Assembly: GCA_031841125.1 (NCBI GenBank)
Contig: CM063106.1
Coordinates: 72,404,101-72,468,100 of the forward strand
Source: Acanthococcus lagerstroemiae
Lineage: Eukaryota; Arthropoda; Insecta; Hemiptera; Eriococcidae
Direction of reading: 5' to 3'
DNA: 64,000 bases
Positions 11,943 through 21,670 of this stretch are shown here, one piece after another. Position 1 is the stretch's first letter. The number at the start of each line of letters is the position of its first letter. A model generated the notes under the pieces. That model did not search any database. It had not been told where the DNA came from and saw nothing but the letters and a program-made list of their open reading frames with translations. Position numbers and translations under genes: made by a program.

Positions 11943-13742
11943 ACTACAATGTTTATGAAATAATACGTCACAAGTACCTAGATACTACTTGTTAACTAAA
12001 ATGTCAACTGCATTTTACGTCCCATAACACTTTCATCATTTTGTCTAATGAAAATATATACCACACAGTCGACGGTAAACAGAGCATTGACATTAATTTG
12101 TATGTGCGATACACATGAGAATGTGTACTGGAAATGTCCTCTGGGTTTCAATTACCGACATTTGAGTCGACAATTCCATACGCACACGTTTCACGGGTTC
12201 AAAAGGCGAGCGTGTTAAGACATGGATCAGTTTTGTCATGTTTATTTGCCATTTTACATCCTCTAGCTCATACATTTCATTTTTTGTAGGTATTAAGAAA
12301 AGCATTTTCTTGCCCCGAAAACTCCAGAAGATTTCATGAAACCAATGGTCCGAGTTAATAATATTGTGACATTATATTATTCTTCGTCTCATCATCACAG
12401 ATAACTCGTTAGGAAGTATTTCATATTTTAATTGAATAACTTTTTAACCCAAACATAGATGAAAATATCTATGTAGTAATACCTATTTCAGAAACGACAG
12501 TTTAGAATTCTTCATAGACCTACCAGTATCTAGCAGTTGATCCAAGGATACAGAGGCACAAATTCAAAATCGATACTATATTATTCACTGATTTTAAACT
12601 TTGAGGAAGTACCTATCTTTATATTCTGTATAGAATTAATTGAGAACCCATACACTTACCTTCTCAAACAACAGATCGGTCAATTATCCTGCAGCCGCTG
12701 AATTATCACAAACAACAAAACTATCATAACATCGAATAACCCACGTAAAGATAAACTCAAAATGTGAAAATAAAAAGCAAAATTACGGCAATTTACATTT
12801 TCTTGAAGCGAAAAATTACACCAACACTGATTCGTAATTCACTTCTCCATTTACTATTACTTTATAGTTTGATGAAATGAAACAAACACGAGGATTACAC
12901 TTTCACTGATAGCGACGAATCGGAAAAATTAAGCTAGATTTGTAGGGTCAAGACCGAACAATCAGACGAACACGAGTTACACATGGTCTAGACATTTTTG
13001 CCGGCGACGAAATTCCGTTATGCATTCATTACGAGACCTTATAACAACTGCACGCGTGCACGCTCAAATAAAATAACTCGCGATCAACAGGTAACAGGTG
13101 AACTGACTAACCGGCTAAACGTAAACACCGATCTACATAGACGTGCCAGCCAAGATTTTTACTGGCTCCTCCTTTTCCAGTTAGTAGACGCTAGAACAAG
13201 AGTAAACGTCCAGCAAAGGAAGCGTAATAATAAACACAATTTTAATCATATTCTAAGATCTCCCGAAATAAAGTTTATTATTATTATTATTATAGACAAG
13301 TGCACAAACAATATGCCTAAAAAGTAGGTATGGAATGGTCCAAGTTTTGCCGTGAAGCAAAAAACAAAGGAATATAAGCATACAGGGCAGACTTGCCAGA
13401 TTGGGCGATAAATCGCAAAACGGACTAAACTGCTGAACACAAAATTTAATTTATTCAATAACACTGTAAAACAATTTGAAATTTGAAAAAAAAACAAAAA
13501 AAAACAATGACATGAGAAATGATCCTAAGAAATTTACTGCCAATGTTAATTTTTTAAGGCTGTATTCTTTGTTCACATACTGATAAGAAAATTGTGTGAA
13601 ATTGTGAAATATGCTCTCCACTGTAGACTAATTACAATTTTCCTATCTCCTGTTTTAAATGAGAATTTTAATATCATCAAGATGATACTACTGACTAAAC
13701 AACTGGACGCTACATTCAGCAAAAGGGAAACAATCAACATTT
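11943..13742. other. Intergenic DNA, no gene recognised
   Basis: AT-rich sequence without recognisable coding regions. A short ATT microsatellite lies at about 13277-13292. Confidence 0.45.
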
Positions 13743-13815
13743 GAGGAATTATCTGTCAAAAGGGCGTCCGTTCCATAGAAATACATTGGACGGACGCCCT
13801 TTTGACAGATAACTC
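13743..13815. mobile_element. Snap-back MITE, copy 1 (73 bp)
   Basis: A near-perfect palindrome. The left arm contains TTATCTGTCAAAAGGGCGTC and its inverse follows after a loop of about 15 bases. The TTATCTGTCAAAAGGG core is shared with the copies at 14571-14647 and 49668-49770. The outer GAGGAG of the family has become GAGGAA on the left and CTC on the right. The flanks ATTT and ATGT would fit a decayed 4-bp target duplication. Confidence 0.85.
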
Positions 13816-13878
13816 ATGTACATGGCTCTTGAACTTCGAATCAGGTGTTCTCAAAAAACAGATTTTGCTGGTTTGTTC

Positions 13879-14335
13879 CAGGGTTGGCATGTTTTAAAAC
13901 AATGAAAAAAAAAACCAATCACTGTTGAAAACGAATATTATGTATTTTAAAACGTTTTTTTGCTTAAAACATGTTTTTTATCACGTTTTTTTTTGTTATT
14001 TTTTTTTTCATTTTCTTTGAGATTTTCTCACCCAGAACTTACAGGGACCAAAATAATTTGTCAAGTACAAATAAATTTCAGAATTTCACACAAAAATTTA
14101 CAGAATGATTTGATATCAGTGATAATTATCAATACATTTGTTGGCCCAACGACGGTATTCATGCTAACAGTAATAACTCACTGTGTGACGTCAGAATTGA
14201 AAGTCGAATAACGGAACAAAAAGGTAGGACAAAAAGTCGAAAATAGAAAAAAAACAAAAAAAACACGTTTTAAAACAACGAAAAAAATTGATAACATCAG
14301 TTTTTTTTTTAAAGTTCTTTTTTTTTTCAACCCTG
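13879..14335. mobile_element. hAT-type word-built element (word GTTTTAAAAC)
   Basis: Starts CAGGGTTGGCATG and ends TTCAACCCTG, the inverted CAGGGTTG end of hAT elements. It is flanked by an exact 8-bp duplication, GTTTGTTC at 13871-13878 and 14336-14343. The interior is dominated by A/T runs around copies of GTTTTAAAAC and AACGTTTT. No transposase is encoded. A related copy of the surrounding sequence at 15255-15325 (opposite strand) lacks the element, which confirms the insertion. Confidence 0.93.
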
Positions 14336-14570
14336 GTTTGTTCCCTTACTATTAACAGTGTCCATTTATCTATATGTGTAGCAAATTTCAACTATCATTA
14401 AGTCGATTAGAAATTCACTTTCAAAGAAAATTTGTCCTAAATTTAACTGCATATCATTACTAAACAAGCTACCTCCCAGATAGCGAGGTAGTAAAAGGGT
14501 GTTTGCTGAAACTGAAAAACTTTCAGCTTCCAACTTCTGGTCTCTCAAAATTATCCTAAGACCTAAAACT

Positions 14571-14647
14571 GAGGAGTTATCTGTCAAAAGGGACCCTGAC
14601 AAATAGGATTTTTATTCGTCAAGGGCCCTTTTGACAGATAACTCCTC
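14571..14647. mobile_element. Snap-back MITE, copy 2 (77 bp)
   Basis: The ends are GAGGAGTTATCTGTCAAAAG and its exact inverse, with a loop of about 33 bases. It is flanked by AACT on both sides (14567-14570 and 14648-14651), a 4-bp target duplication. The whole element would fold into one hairpin. There is no coding capacity. Confidence 0.92.
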
Positions 14648-15106
14648 AACTGCAAAAACTTCCGGCTTCTCCGCATTTCTACACTGGTATTGATAAAACA
14701 AAACCAAATCTGAAATGTTAAAGCTTTGAAGCTATTATTCAGACACAATACCAAAACGTCTATGCGATAAAACAAATATACATGCCACGAAGCACAAACG
14801 CCAGAATGAGAATTTTTTATTTTCATATTTCCAAGTTGTATTTGTAAATTTATTGTAACGGAGACACGGAGAGGATGCATTCATAATAGTAGACCGACTT
14901 ATCGATAGATGGCAGCACGCAGCAGTTGACAAAGAAAACGCAACTGAGTTAAGAGTGAACTATGAGCTGAAAACAATTCAGTCGTATTTATTGAAATGAT
15001 GATGAAAATTCAATTGCAATAGGGTACTTGCAGCGCTCCGCGCGGCAAACACCCTAAAAATTGAATTATAATCAGTTCCACTGGTAGAGCACGTAGAGTA
15101 ATTTCT

Positions 15107-15245
15107 ACTCGTTTGTTCCCCTCCTAAAGATAGCAGTGTTTCTATTATTTGAAAGTACACATGGCCTTTTCATTTTGTCCCCGCTAACACCCGCACAGAT
15201 GATTTTGCAGCGCACTCTAGTGTAGGTTTATATCCCAATAGTTAA
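15107..15245. repeat. Direct repeat, copy A, upstream of tafazzin
   Basis: About 140 bp matching 17583-17760 in the same orientation: CTCGTTTGTTCC, GATAGCAGTGTTTCTATT, CCTTTTCATTTT, GCTAACACCCGCACAG, GATTTTGCAGCGCACTCTAG, then GGTTTATAT. The downstream copy sits about 470 bp before the tafazzin start codon. Confidence 0.85.
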
Positions 15246-15254
15246 TATCACAAA

Positions 15255-15325
15255 ATGGACGCTGTTAAGCGTAAGGGAACCAACCAGCAAAATCTGTTTT
15301 GTGAGAACATGTGATTCGAAGTTCA
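15255..15325 (-). repeat. Unoccupied paralog of the hAT insertion site at 13879
   Basis: Read on the minus strand this matches 13827-13878 joined to 14344-14365: GAACTTCGAATCA, GTTCTCA, CAGATTTTGCTGGTT(G/T)GTTC, then CCTTAC and AACAG(C/T)GTCC. It has only one copy of the 8-bp site and no element. A further related piece is near 15463-15495. Confidence 0.85.
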
Positions 15326-16480
15326 AGATCAGTGCAGAAACTATACTATGACATAGCGTTTACTGATAAGCTTTTTTCAACGTGAGTACACATTTTTGAA
15401 TCGAGGGACCAATTTCGAAAAATTATTTCCAACGATACTAATAACTCATTTTGTTTAAAATGTTGGTTGGTTCCCTTTTGCTGAACAGCGTCCATATAAT
15501 CTCATCCTATTGTTTTTTATGCTATTGAGCGGAGGAATGTACGAGTTCACGGACACAGTAAATTTATTGTCAACTCGTACTTTTTTTCGCTCAATTTTAC
15601 AAATACTCTGTGGAAGCCAAAAAAGAATAGCTGTAGCTTCGGACAAAAATTACCACTTTTGCCTGTAGGTAAAAATAGATCAGCTTTTTTTCTTTCATTG
15701 CTGTGAAAGTTGGTGTACATTTATATGTATAAGACTTCCAAACTTTCAAGTAAGTAAGTAATCTTTCATTTTGTACCAGTAGTTGGGTGTATTGCTGTAG
15801 GTGAGCTATACATTTAGCACCGTTCGGTGAGTAATGAATAGTAGCCACGATCTATACATCCAAGTCCGTCAATGCGAGCAGTTAGACCTCCAGGTGTGAA
15901 AAGTATTGCAGTGCGTGAACGGTTCACTCGTGCTCAGTTGTAATACTAACGCAGTTGCTAAAGCGCAAACGCCATATCCACTTTTAGTTATCAAAGTGTA
16001 GCTATAGAGAAACCAGATTGTGCAATATTTGGGGAGGGGGATATTCCACAAAAATGGTGGAAATATGCCAAATATCTTGAATATGCTCGATCAAGTGTGG
16101 CTCATTCTTCTTGAAATTTCATGAATCACAAACATAACATTGATATTCCTTATTCCCTACTTACTTCTACGAAAAAGAAAAAGAAAAAAAATGCAAGAGA
16201 ATATTTTTCGGAATCCCTACTTATCACCTCTGTTTTATTTTGTTTTGTTTTTTAGCGAAAAAATAATTCAAGTTATAAGGTGATTGCTTTCTCGTTTCTT
16301 CAAGCTTTCATTGTGTCTTTCAAGACAAGGATTTTTCTCATTGTTTCAAAGGATAATGTGTCGTACCTATGTCAACAAGTTGACTGAGAAAATAATTATG
16401 TTTTAATTTTGTTCTAGGCAATCAATTCTCTGATAAGGTATTCTCTATTTTTATCAACATAAGCTGTATTCGTCGTAAAA
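15326..16480. other. Intergenic DNA, no gene recognised
   Basis: Contains the related ACGCTGTTCAGCAAAAGGGAACC-type fragment near 15463-15495 (read on the minus strand) and an AATATGC-word stretch near 16055-16090. No coding region is recognised. Confidence 0.4.
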
Positions 16481-16499
16481 ATTTGCAATAATCATGAAA

Positions 16500-16660
16500 A
16501 TTCGTGAAGAAATAACATTTTTTTGCCCAGAAAACGACTTTGAAAAAAAAAACATGTTTTTAAAACCGTGAAAATGTTTTAAATGTTTTATTCCAAGATT
16601 CCAGTGTTTTTAAAACAATGTTTAAAACAATTTTGTTTACAATATTGCAACCCTGACCCG
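16500..16660. repeat. Word-built remnant (word ATGTTTTAAAAC), hAT-like right end
   Basis: Repeated GTTTTAAAAC and ATGTTTTAAA words, the same word as the element at 13879-14335, run up to GCAACCCTG at about 16655. That is the inverted CAGGGTTG end. The left end is lost or unrecognised. Confidence 0.6.
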
Positions 16661-17104
16661 ATAACAGAACATTCACCCGAAGTTCTTTTGAGATTTCGTG
16701 AGCGAATACAGAAGAAAAATGTTTTCCAAAAAAAATGAGCAAAATGTGATTTATTAAAAAAAAATTTTAATTTTCATTGCTCTCCCACTCTGCTGAAAAA
16801 ATGTGATTTCCGCTCTAAGTCTAGCAAAGTATCTCCTTAAGAGTCCAATCTTCTTTTAATAGGAGATGCACCCAGGAGATAATGCACCTATTCGTAATTT
16901 CTTTATAATTGATGAATGTGATGCGGGCAAGAGAAAGGGTATCTCACATGCAAAAGAACATATTTTTCAAAAAGCTTTTCTGTTAATATTCATTAATCAT
17001 AAAGTCTTTTCAATTTTTTTTGGGAGGGGGGGGGGGAATTATTTTTAGTATTTTTGAGTAACAAATTAGAAGAGTTTCTTTTTGAGAGAAAATATCGAAA
17101 AAGA

Positions 17105-17274
17105 AGCAGAACTGGTGCAAAATATGCGGTAAATGCCAGAATATGCGAAATATGCAAAATGAAGCACTGCTCATTTGACTCAGAATTCTGTGATTCGTGA
17201 AGATCTTTCGAAACTTATACCTGTACGCCATGGATAAAAATATGCATTCGCATAAAAATTGCAGCCCTGGTCAT
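17105..17274. repeat. Word-built remnant (word AATATGC), hAT-like right end
   Basis: AATATGCG, AATATGC and GCATTCGCATA words recur and the block closes with TTGCAGCCCTG, a hAT-type inverted end. No left end was found. The long G run at 17026-17035 just upstream belongs to a separate low-complexity tract. Confidence 0.5.
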
Positions 17275-17582
17275 TATAATAGAATTTTCCAATTCTAAAT
17301 TCTTTGTTTTCTCTTTCATGATATAATTTGCTGATTCTTAAATTTTTAAATAACCATGACTGAAAATAAATAACAAATGACTGTTAGACACTTTGTTACA
17401 ACATACTACACCCCCCCCCCCTCCTCGAAAAATCCACCAACGTCGATGAATGTAGGTCAACACTACTGAAAAAATTACTCCCCCAACAAATTTTCCAGCG
17501 ACGCCAATGCACTATACAATTCAATCAAGAAGCGAATAAATAAAATTTTTTAAATTTGACTAACTGTACTGAAAACCAAAAA

Positions 17583-17762
17583 TTTACTCGTTTGTTCCTC
17601 TCCAAGATAGCAGTGTTTCTATTTGAAAAAAATACACATCATGATCATTGATCACCTTTTGACCTTTTCATTTTACCCCGCGCTAACACGCTAACAGGCT
17701 AACACCCGCACAGGCACAGGTGATTTTGCAGCGCACTCTAGTGCAGGTTTATATATCCCAGT
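17583..17762. repeat. Direct repeat, copy B, just upstream of tafazzin
   Basis: Matches 15107-15245 with small insertions, including a locally repeated GCTAACA. It precedes the presumed tafazzin 5' leader, so it may overlap the promoter, but that is inference from position only. Confidence 0.8.
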
Positions 17763-18228
17763 ATTTGAAAGCAGCAAATATGGCGGATAGAGTCACCTGT
17801 ATTCTTATCAACAGGAAACCCTTGTCGTCTATAACCTTCGACCGAATCATTATCTATCTTCTGCCAGTTTCTGAATCCTATCAACCATCGAGTTCAACAC
17901 GAACGAAATGAAAACGTGTTGTGTTGTTATTACGTAAATAATTTTGCCGTTTGCATTCGACTTGCATTGAACATTGAACATCAACATCAGAGTTCTGTAG
18001 ATGACTAGATGTAGCTTGTAGTATTGGAAATCAGTAGCGTGAAGCCGAAGCTGGACTGAGAAGCGATCATAATTTCCACAAGTATGAATAAAGTTAATGT
18101 GTATCGTTGCGGATTTCGAAATTTCTGTGTTCGCAGACCGAAATATACCGCTTATTACGGCCGTAAGTGCGAGATATATTAATTTATTTGTCTTACATTT
18201 TACGAATACCCAGCTAAATCTACTTACG

Positions 18229-19921
18229 ATGGTCAACTACGATACAGATTGGATTATTCCCGCCCTACGAAATCCAGTACTTCCTAGATTCCTGTGGAGA
18301 ATTTGCAGTTCGATCACCGTCTCTGCTGTGGGATGCTTTAGTAAATTATTTTTGAGTAAGTGATGACAAAAATTTGCAACTTCGTAAGCTATCTGAAGTA
18401 TTAACACTTCATCCGGGTCTTTTAGTAGATCAGGATGATAATGCTTGATCTATAGAGTAGTCTCACTATTGATAATAAACGTTGCAGGGGTGATGATGTA
18501 TTGTAGTATCTTACAGTTCTTGAAAGTGATTGGCAATTGGTGCCTTATTTGTGAACTGTACATGGACGGAATTTTCTCATTTTTTATTCTGCAGGAACAA
18601 TTTGTTGGTTCTCATTGTTCTAATGTGTATATATGTCTTACAGAATTATTAAATAGACCAAAGGCCTATAATATTGCCCCACTGCAGCGAGCTTTGTTCA
18701 AGAGACCAGAAACTGTTCCACTGATCACAGTTTCAAATCATCATTCGTGTTACGATGACCCTGGATTATGGGGTAAGATTCTTATATTTTCGGCTCCAGA
18801 ATGTCGCGATGTAACGAACATGCTTCGTTGACGTTTGCTGTAGTTTGTTCGAGCTAAACTTTGATTCTTATGTAGAAACAAGGCTCCCAAAAGCATGGCA
18901 TTTGAGTTTTGTGGACTTGTTTTTCAGAGATTCTAAACATTAGATCCTTAGATTTAATTACTTGCTCTCGTTTCATCCTGCAGGTAAAATGTTTGGAAGT
19001 ATTCACCGAGTTAGATAGTTAAAAAGTTAGTACTAAAAGAGGCGGTGCATAGAAGGATGACTGTTCATAACCTCGAATGTTTTTGTTTTTACTTATTATT
19101 TAATATTCCGCTGAACTGTAGAATATCGTAATGTTGTGAAAGTGGCTCACGTCCTCTCGGTTCGGTGCTTTTGTATACGATGAATGCAACCTTCAATTTT
19201 AGATACGAATATGATCATTACTGCAGCAATACTGATGAAAATCTTGTTAATGTTACCTAATTAATGTACGTCTTTATTAACTCGCTTGGTCATTTATTTC
19301 AGTGATGTTGAAGTGGCGCACTTTGCTCAGCGGGAAAACTATGAGGTGGTCGTTAGCTGCCCATGATATTTGCTTTACAAATAGTTTTCACTCTTACTTC
19401 TTCATGCTCGGTAAATGCATTCCTGTTGTTCGAGGCAAAGGGGTATTCCAGGTAAAAAATATCATTCTCTAGTGCATTTTGAATTAGAACACCTTCCGTA
19501 ATCTAACACGTAACTATGTACGTAGGATGCTGTTAACTTTTGCATCGAATTACTATCGAAAGGCGAATGGCTGCACGTGTTTCCGGAAGGGAAGGTGAAT
19601 ATGACGAAAGAATTCATGCGTATGAAGTGGGGCATCGGCAGGATGATCTACGAATGTCCGGTTATGCCAATTGTAATTCCGATTTGGCATATCGGTATGG
19701 AAGATGTGCTTCCGAACTATCCACCGTATTATTTGAGAACGGGCAAGAGTATCACAATCAATGTCGGCGAGCCAATAGACTTGAAAGATACTGTAATGAA
19801 GCTTAGAGAAGAAAATACTCCCGAAGAGGTCGCCAGGAAAGTGATCACCGATAAGATTCAGACCGAATTATACAAACTGAAAGAAGCCACTGAGGAGTTA
19901 CACAGGAAGGCTAATTCTTGA
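18229..19921 (+). CDS. TAZ: Tafazzin, monolysocardiolipin transacylase (4 exons)
   Basis: Coding exons 18229-18355, 18644-18772, 19303-19451 and 19526-19921, all with GT-AG introns, join without a frame break into 266 residues, about the length of the short human form. Tafazzin moves acyl chains between phospholipids and remodels cardiolipin on the membranes facing the mitochondrial intermembrane space. The start fits the insect type (VNYDTDWIIPALRNP) and is followed by the membrane-anchoring segment. The acyltransferase catalytic motif is NHHSCYDD with His75 and Asp80 (HX4D). The substrate-binding motif FPEGKVN starts at Phe154. WRTLLSGKTMRW and GKCIPVVRG sit where expected between them. The frame stays open upstream to an ATG at 18097, which would add 44 residues with no family similarity, so 18229 is preferred. 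No catalytic residue is missing. This is the most secure gene in the left half. Confidence 0.95.
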
Positions 19922-21668
19922 CAAAGAAAACGAGCCGCTGGCTAGCGGTGAGTATTCCTTCAGGATTTTTTAATTCATATCTAGAGGTAAACGTTCTCTT
20001 GAAAGACGGACTGTTTTCGAAAGCAGGTGTCGTAAATCTCTGTATGTACTGCGAATCTGACTCCCTCCTGCTAAAATAGACACCGCTTGGGTTATCAACC
20101 TAAATAGTTCTAGAAGTCTTTGGTGTAGATCTGTACTTGAAGAAAGATGGGTAGATTGGTAGACAGTTGGATAGGGACGTCGATCATGATAATGAAGATC
20201 CAGAATCCAAAAGCTAACATCCCTCTGGCTCTCTGAATTCTTGCTGTGCGTGCCTCTCTCTCTTCATCTTCAGTTCTTTTTATCCAGTCCCTGTATTTAC
20301 CGATCTATTCGTCTGTTCTTTACATCTTGATGCCTTTTTATCTGCCTGTTTTGCTGTCTCTTGTCTTGATGTAAGACCGCCTAATTTTTTTCTTTCTGTA
20401 TAATACGTCCTTCCTCTTTCCTCCTCTTCCCGAAAAAAAAGCTTCACAGTCCCAGATTTAAAAAAAACTGCCAAGACAGATAAATAGATACACAGTCAGG
20501 TATAGTGGCATCCCAGACTGTCAAATATGAAGACAGTTTGCTAGCTCGCAAAAGAGCTTGCGGAAGCTAGAATCACGTGTACAAACGAGCCAGGCAACCA
20601 AACAGAACGACAGGTTAGCAGACAATAAATCATCTGAAGGAGAAGGATAGCGTAGGAGATAACTAGTCTGACTGAGAGGCAGTGACTCTTCCAACATAAC
20701 AGACAGATTGATAGTGAGTCAGATATAGTAGTAGTCAGATGAATACATGAATATTCGGAAATGTTTCGAGAGCCAAGATCTCCAGTTCTCTGTACAAGGG
20801 TGAACCGAGCCAGGCTGAGGGACAGCCTGCTAATTATATAGGTAGAAAGTTCGGAAGTCGAGATGGCAGCCTATCGGATAGAATAGACAACAAGAGACAA
20901 TTAGCCTGCCAATAAAGCATTAATTAGGCGGAAAAGTTGTCTTTGCTTTTTCAGTATAATATACACTTGAGGTGCGATGTGTATTCGAGGGGCAAAGCTC
21001 ACTTACTATATAACGTATGTCCAGCCTGTAACCACCCCTACCCGAGAGAACCTCCAGAATCTCAGACATACAGAAAATCAATTAGGTCGAAAGATGGAAA
21101 GCGAGACACGCAGCACTGAGCAAAAGGTTGACGTATGGGATGAGACCGTGATTAAGAGGGTCGGGTAGTAATCGCCAGGGGTTTTCTCGAATGATGGATT
21201 TGAGTATTATTTAGCAGAATAGTTGGATTAGCTATTTGTTGTTATCCTATTGAAATTTTAACATCAGTTTTTAATTTGGTAGTCGATAAGAGATTATCTT
21301 TATGGACTAGCCGAAATATCTCGTGTTTTATAGGACAAACAGCGCACTAAAATTTCTTTATTCATTGCTGTCTTTTGAACTTTTTATCTGTAGCAGTCTT
21401 ATTTCGGAGATATGAGCTGGTGATAAGCATTTTCTGGATAAACTTATCGGTTACTCTATTGGTTTTTCTTTATATATTTTCCTTTGTTTATTACTGAATT
21501 CATGATATATTCTTCGATCGGTCTGTTTTAGTTATTTTTTCATTTATTAAGTTAGTGTTAGTCGGTCTGGTGGGACGAATGGCGATGCTCGCATGCCAGA
21601 GTGGCCCTTGAGACACCGCTCTCCTAGCCCCGGAAACTACCTTTTTGAGTACATATTTTAAAGAAGTT
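19922..21668. repeat. Tafazzin 3' flank with degenerate CAGACAGATAG-type repeats
   Basis: From about 20140 to 21170 the DNA is loosely built from AGACAG, GATAGA and AGTCAG words and their complements, with no stable period. Open frames here have the low-complexity composition of this repeat and no domain. From 21180 the sequence becomes ordinary AT-rich DNA. No gene is recognised. Confidence 0.55.
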
Positions 21669-21670
21669 TC

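Noticed and set aside
18097..18228. 44-residue N-terminal extension of tafazzin
   Set aside because: The upstream ATG is in frame, but the added residues have no family similarity, and the residues from 18229 match the usual insect start.
18445..18831. A 128-residue frame as a separate gene
   Set aside because: It is tafazzin exon 2 with read-through into intron on both sides.
19540..19806. A frame overlapping tafazzin exon 4
   Set aside because: A shadow in another phase; exon 4 in the correct phase carries the FPEGKVN motif.
20280..21168. Short frames downstream of tafazzin
   Set aside because: Their composition follows the CAGACAG-type degenerate repeats and there is no conserved motif or splice context.
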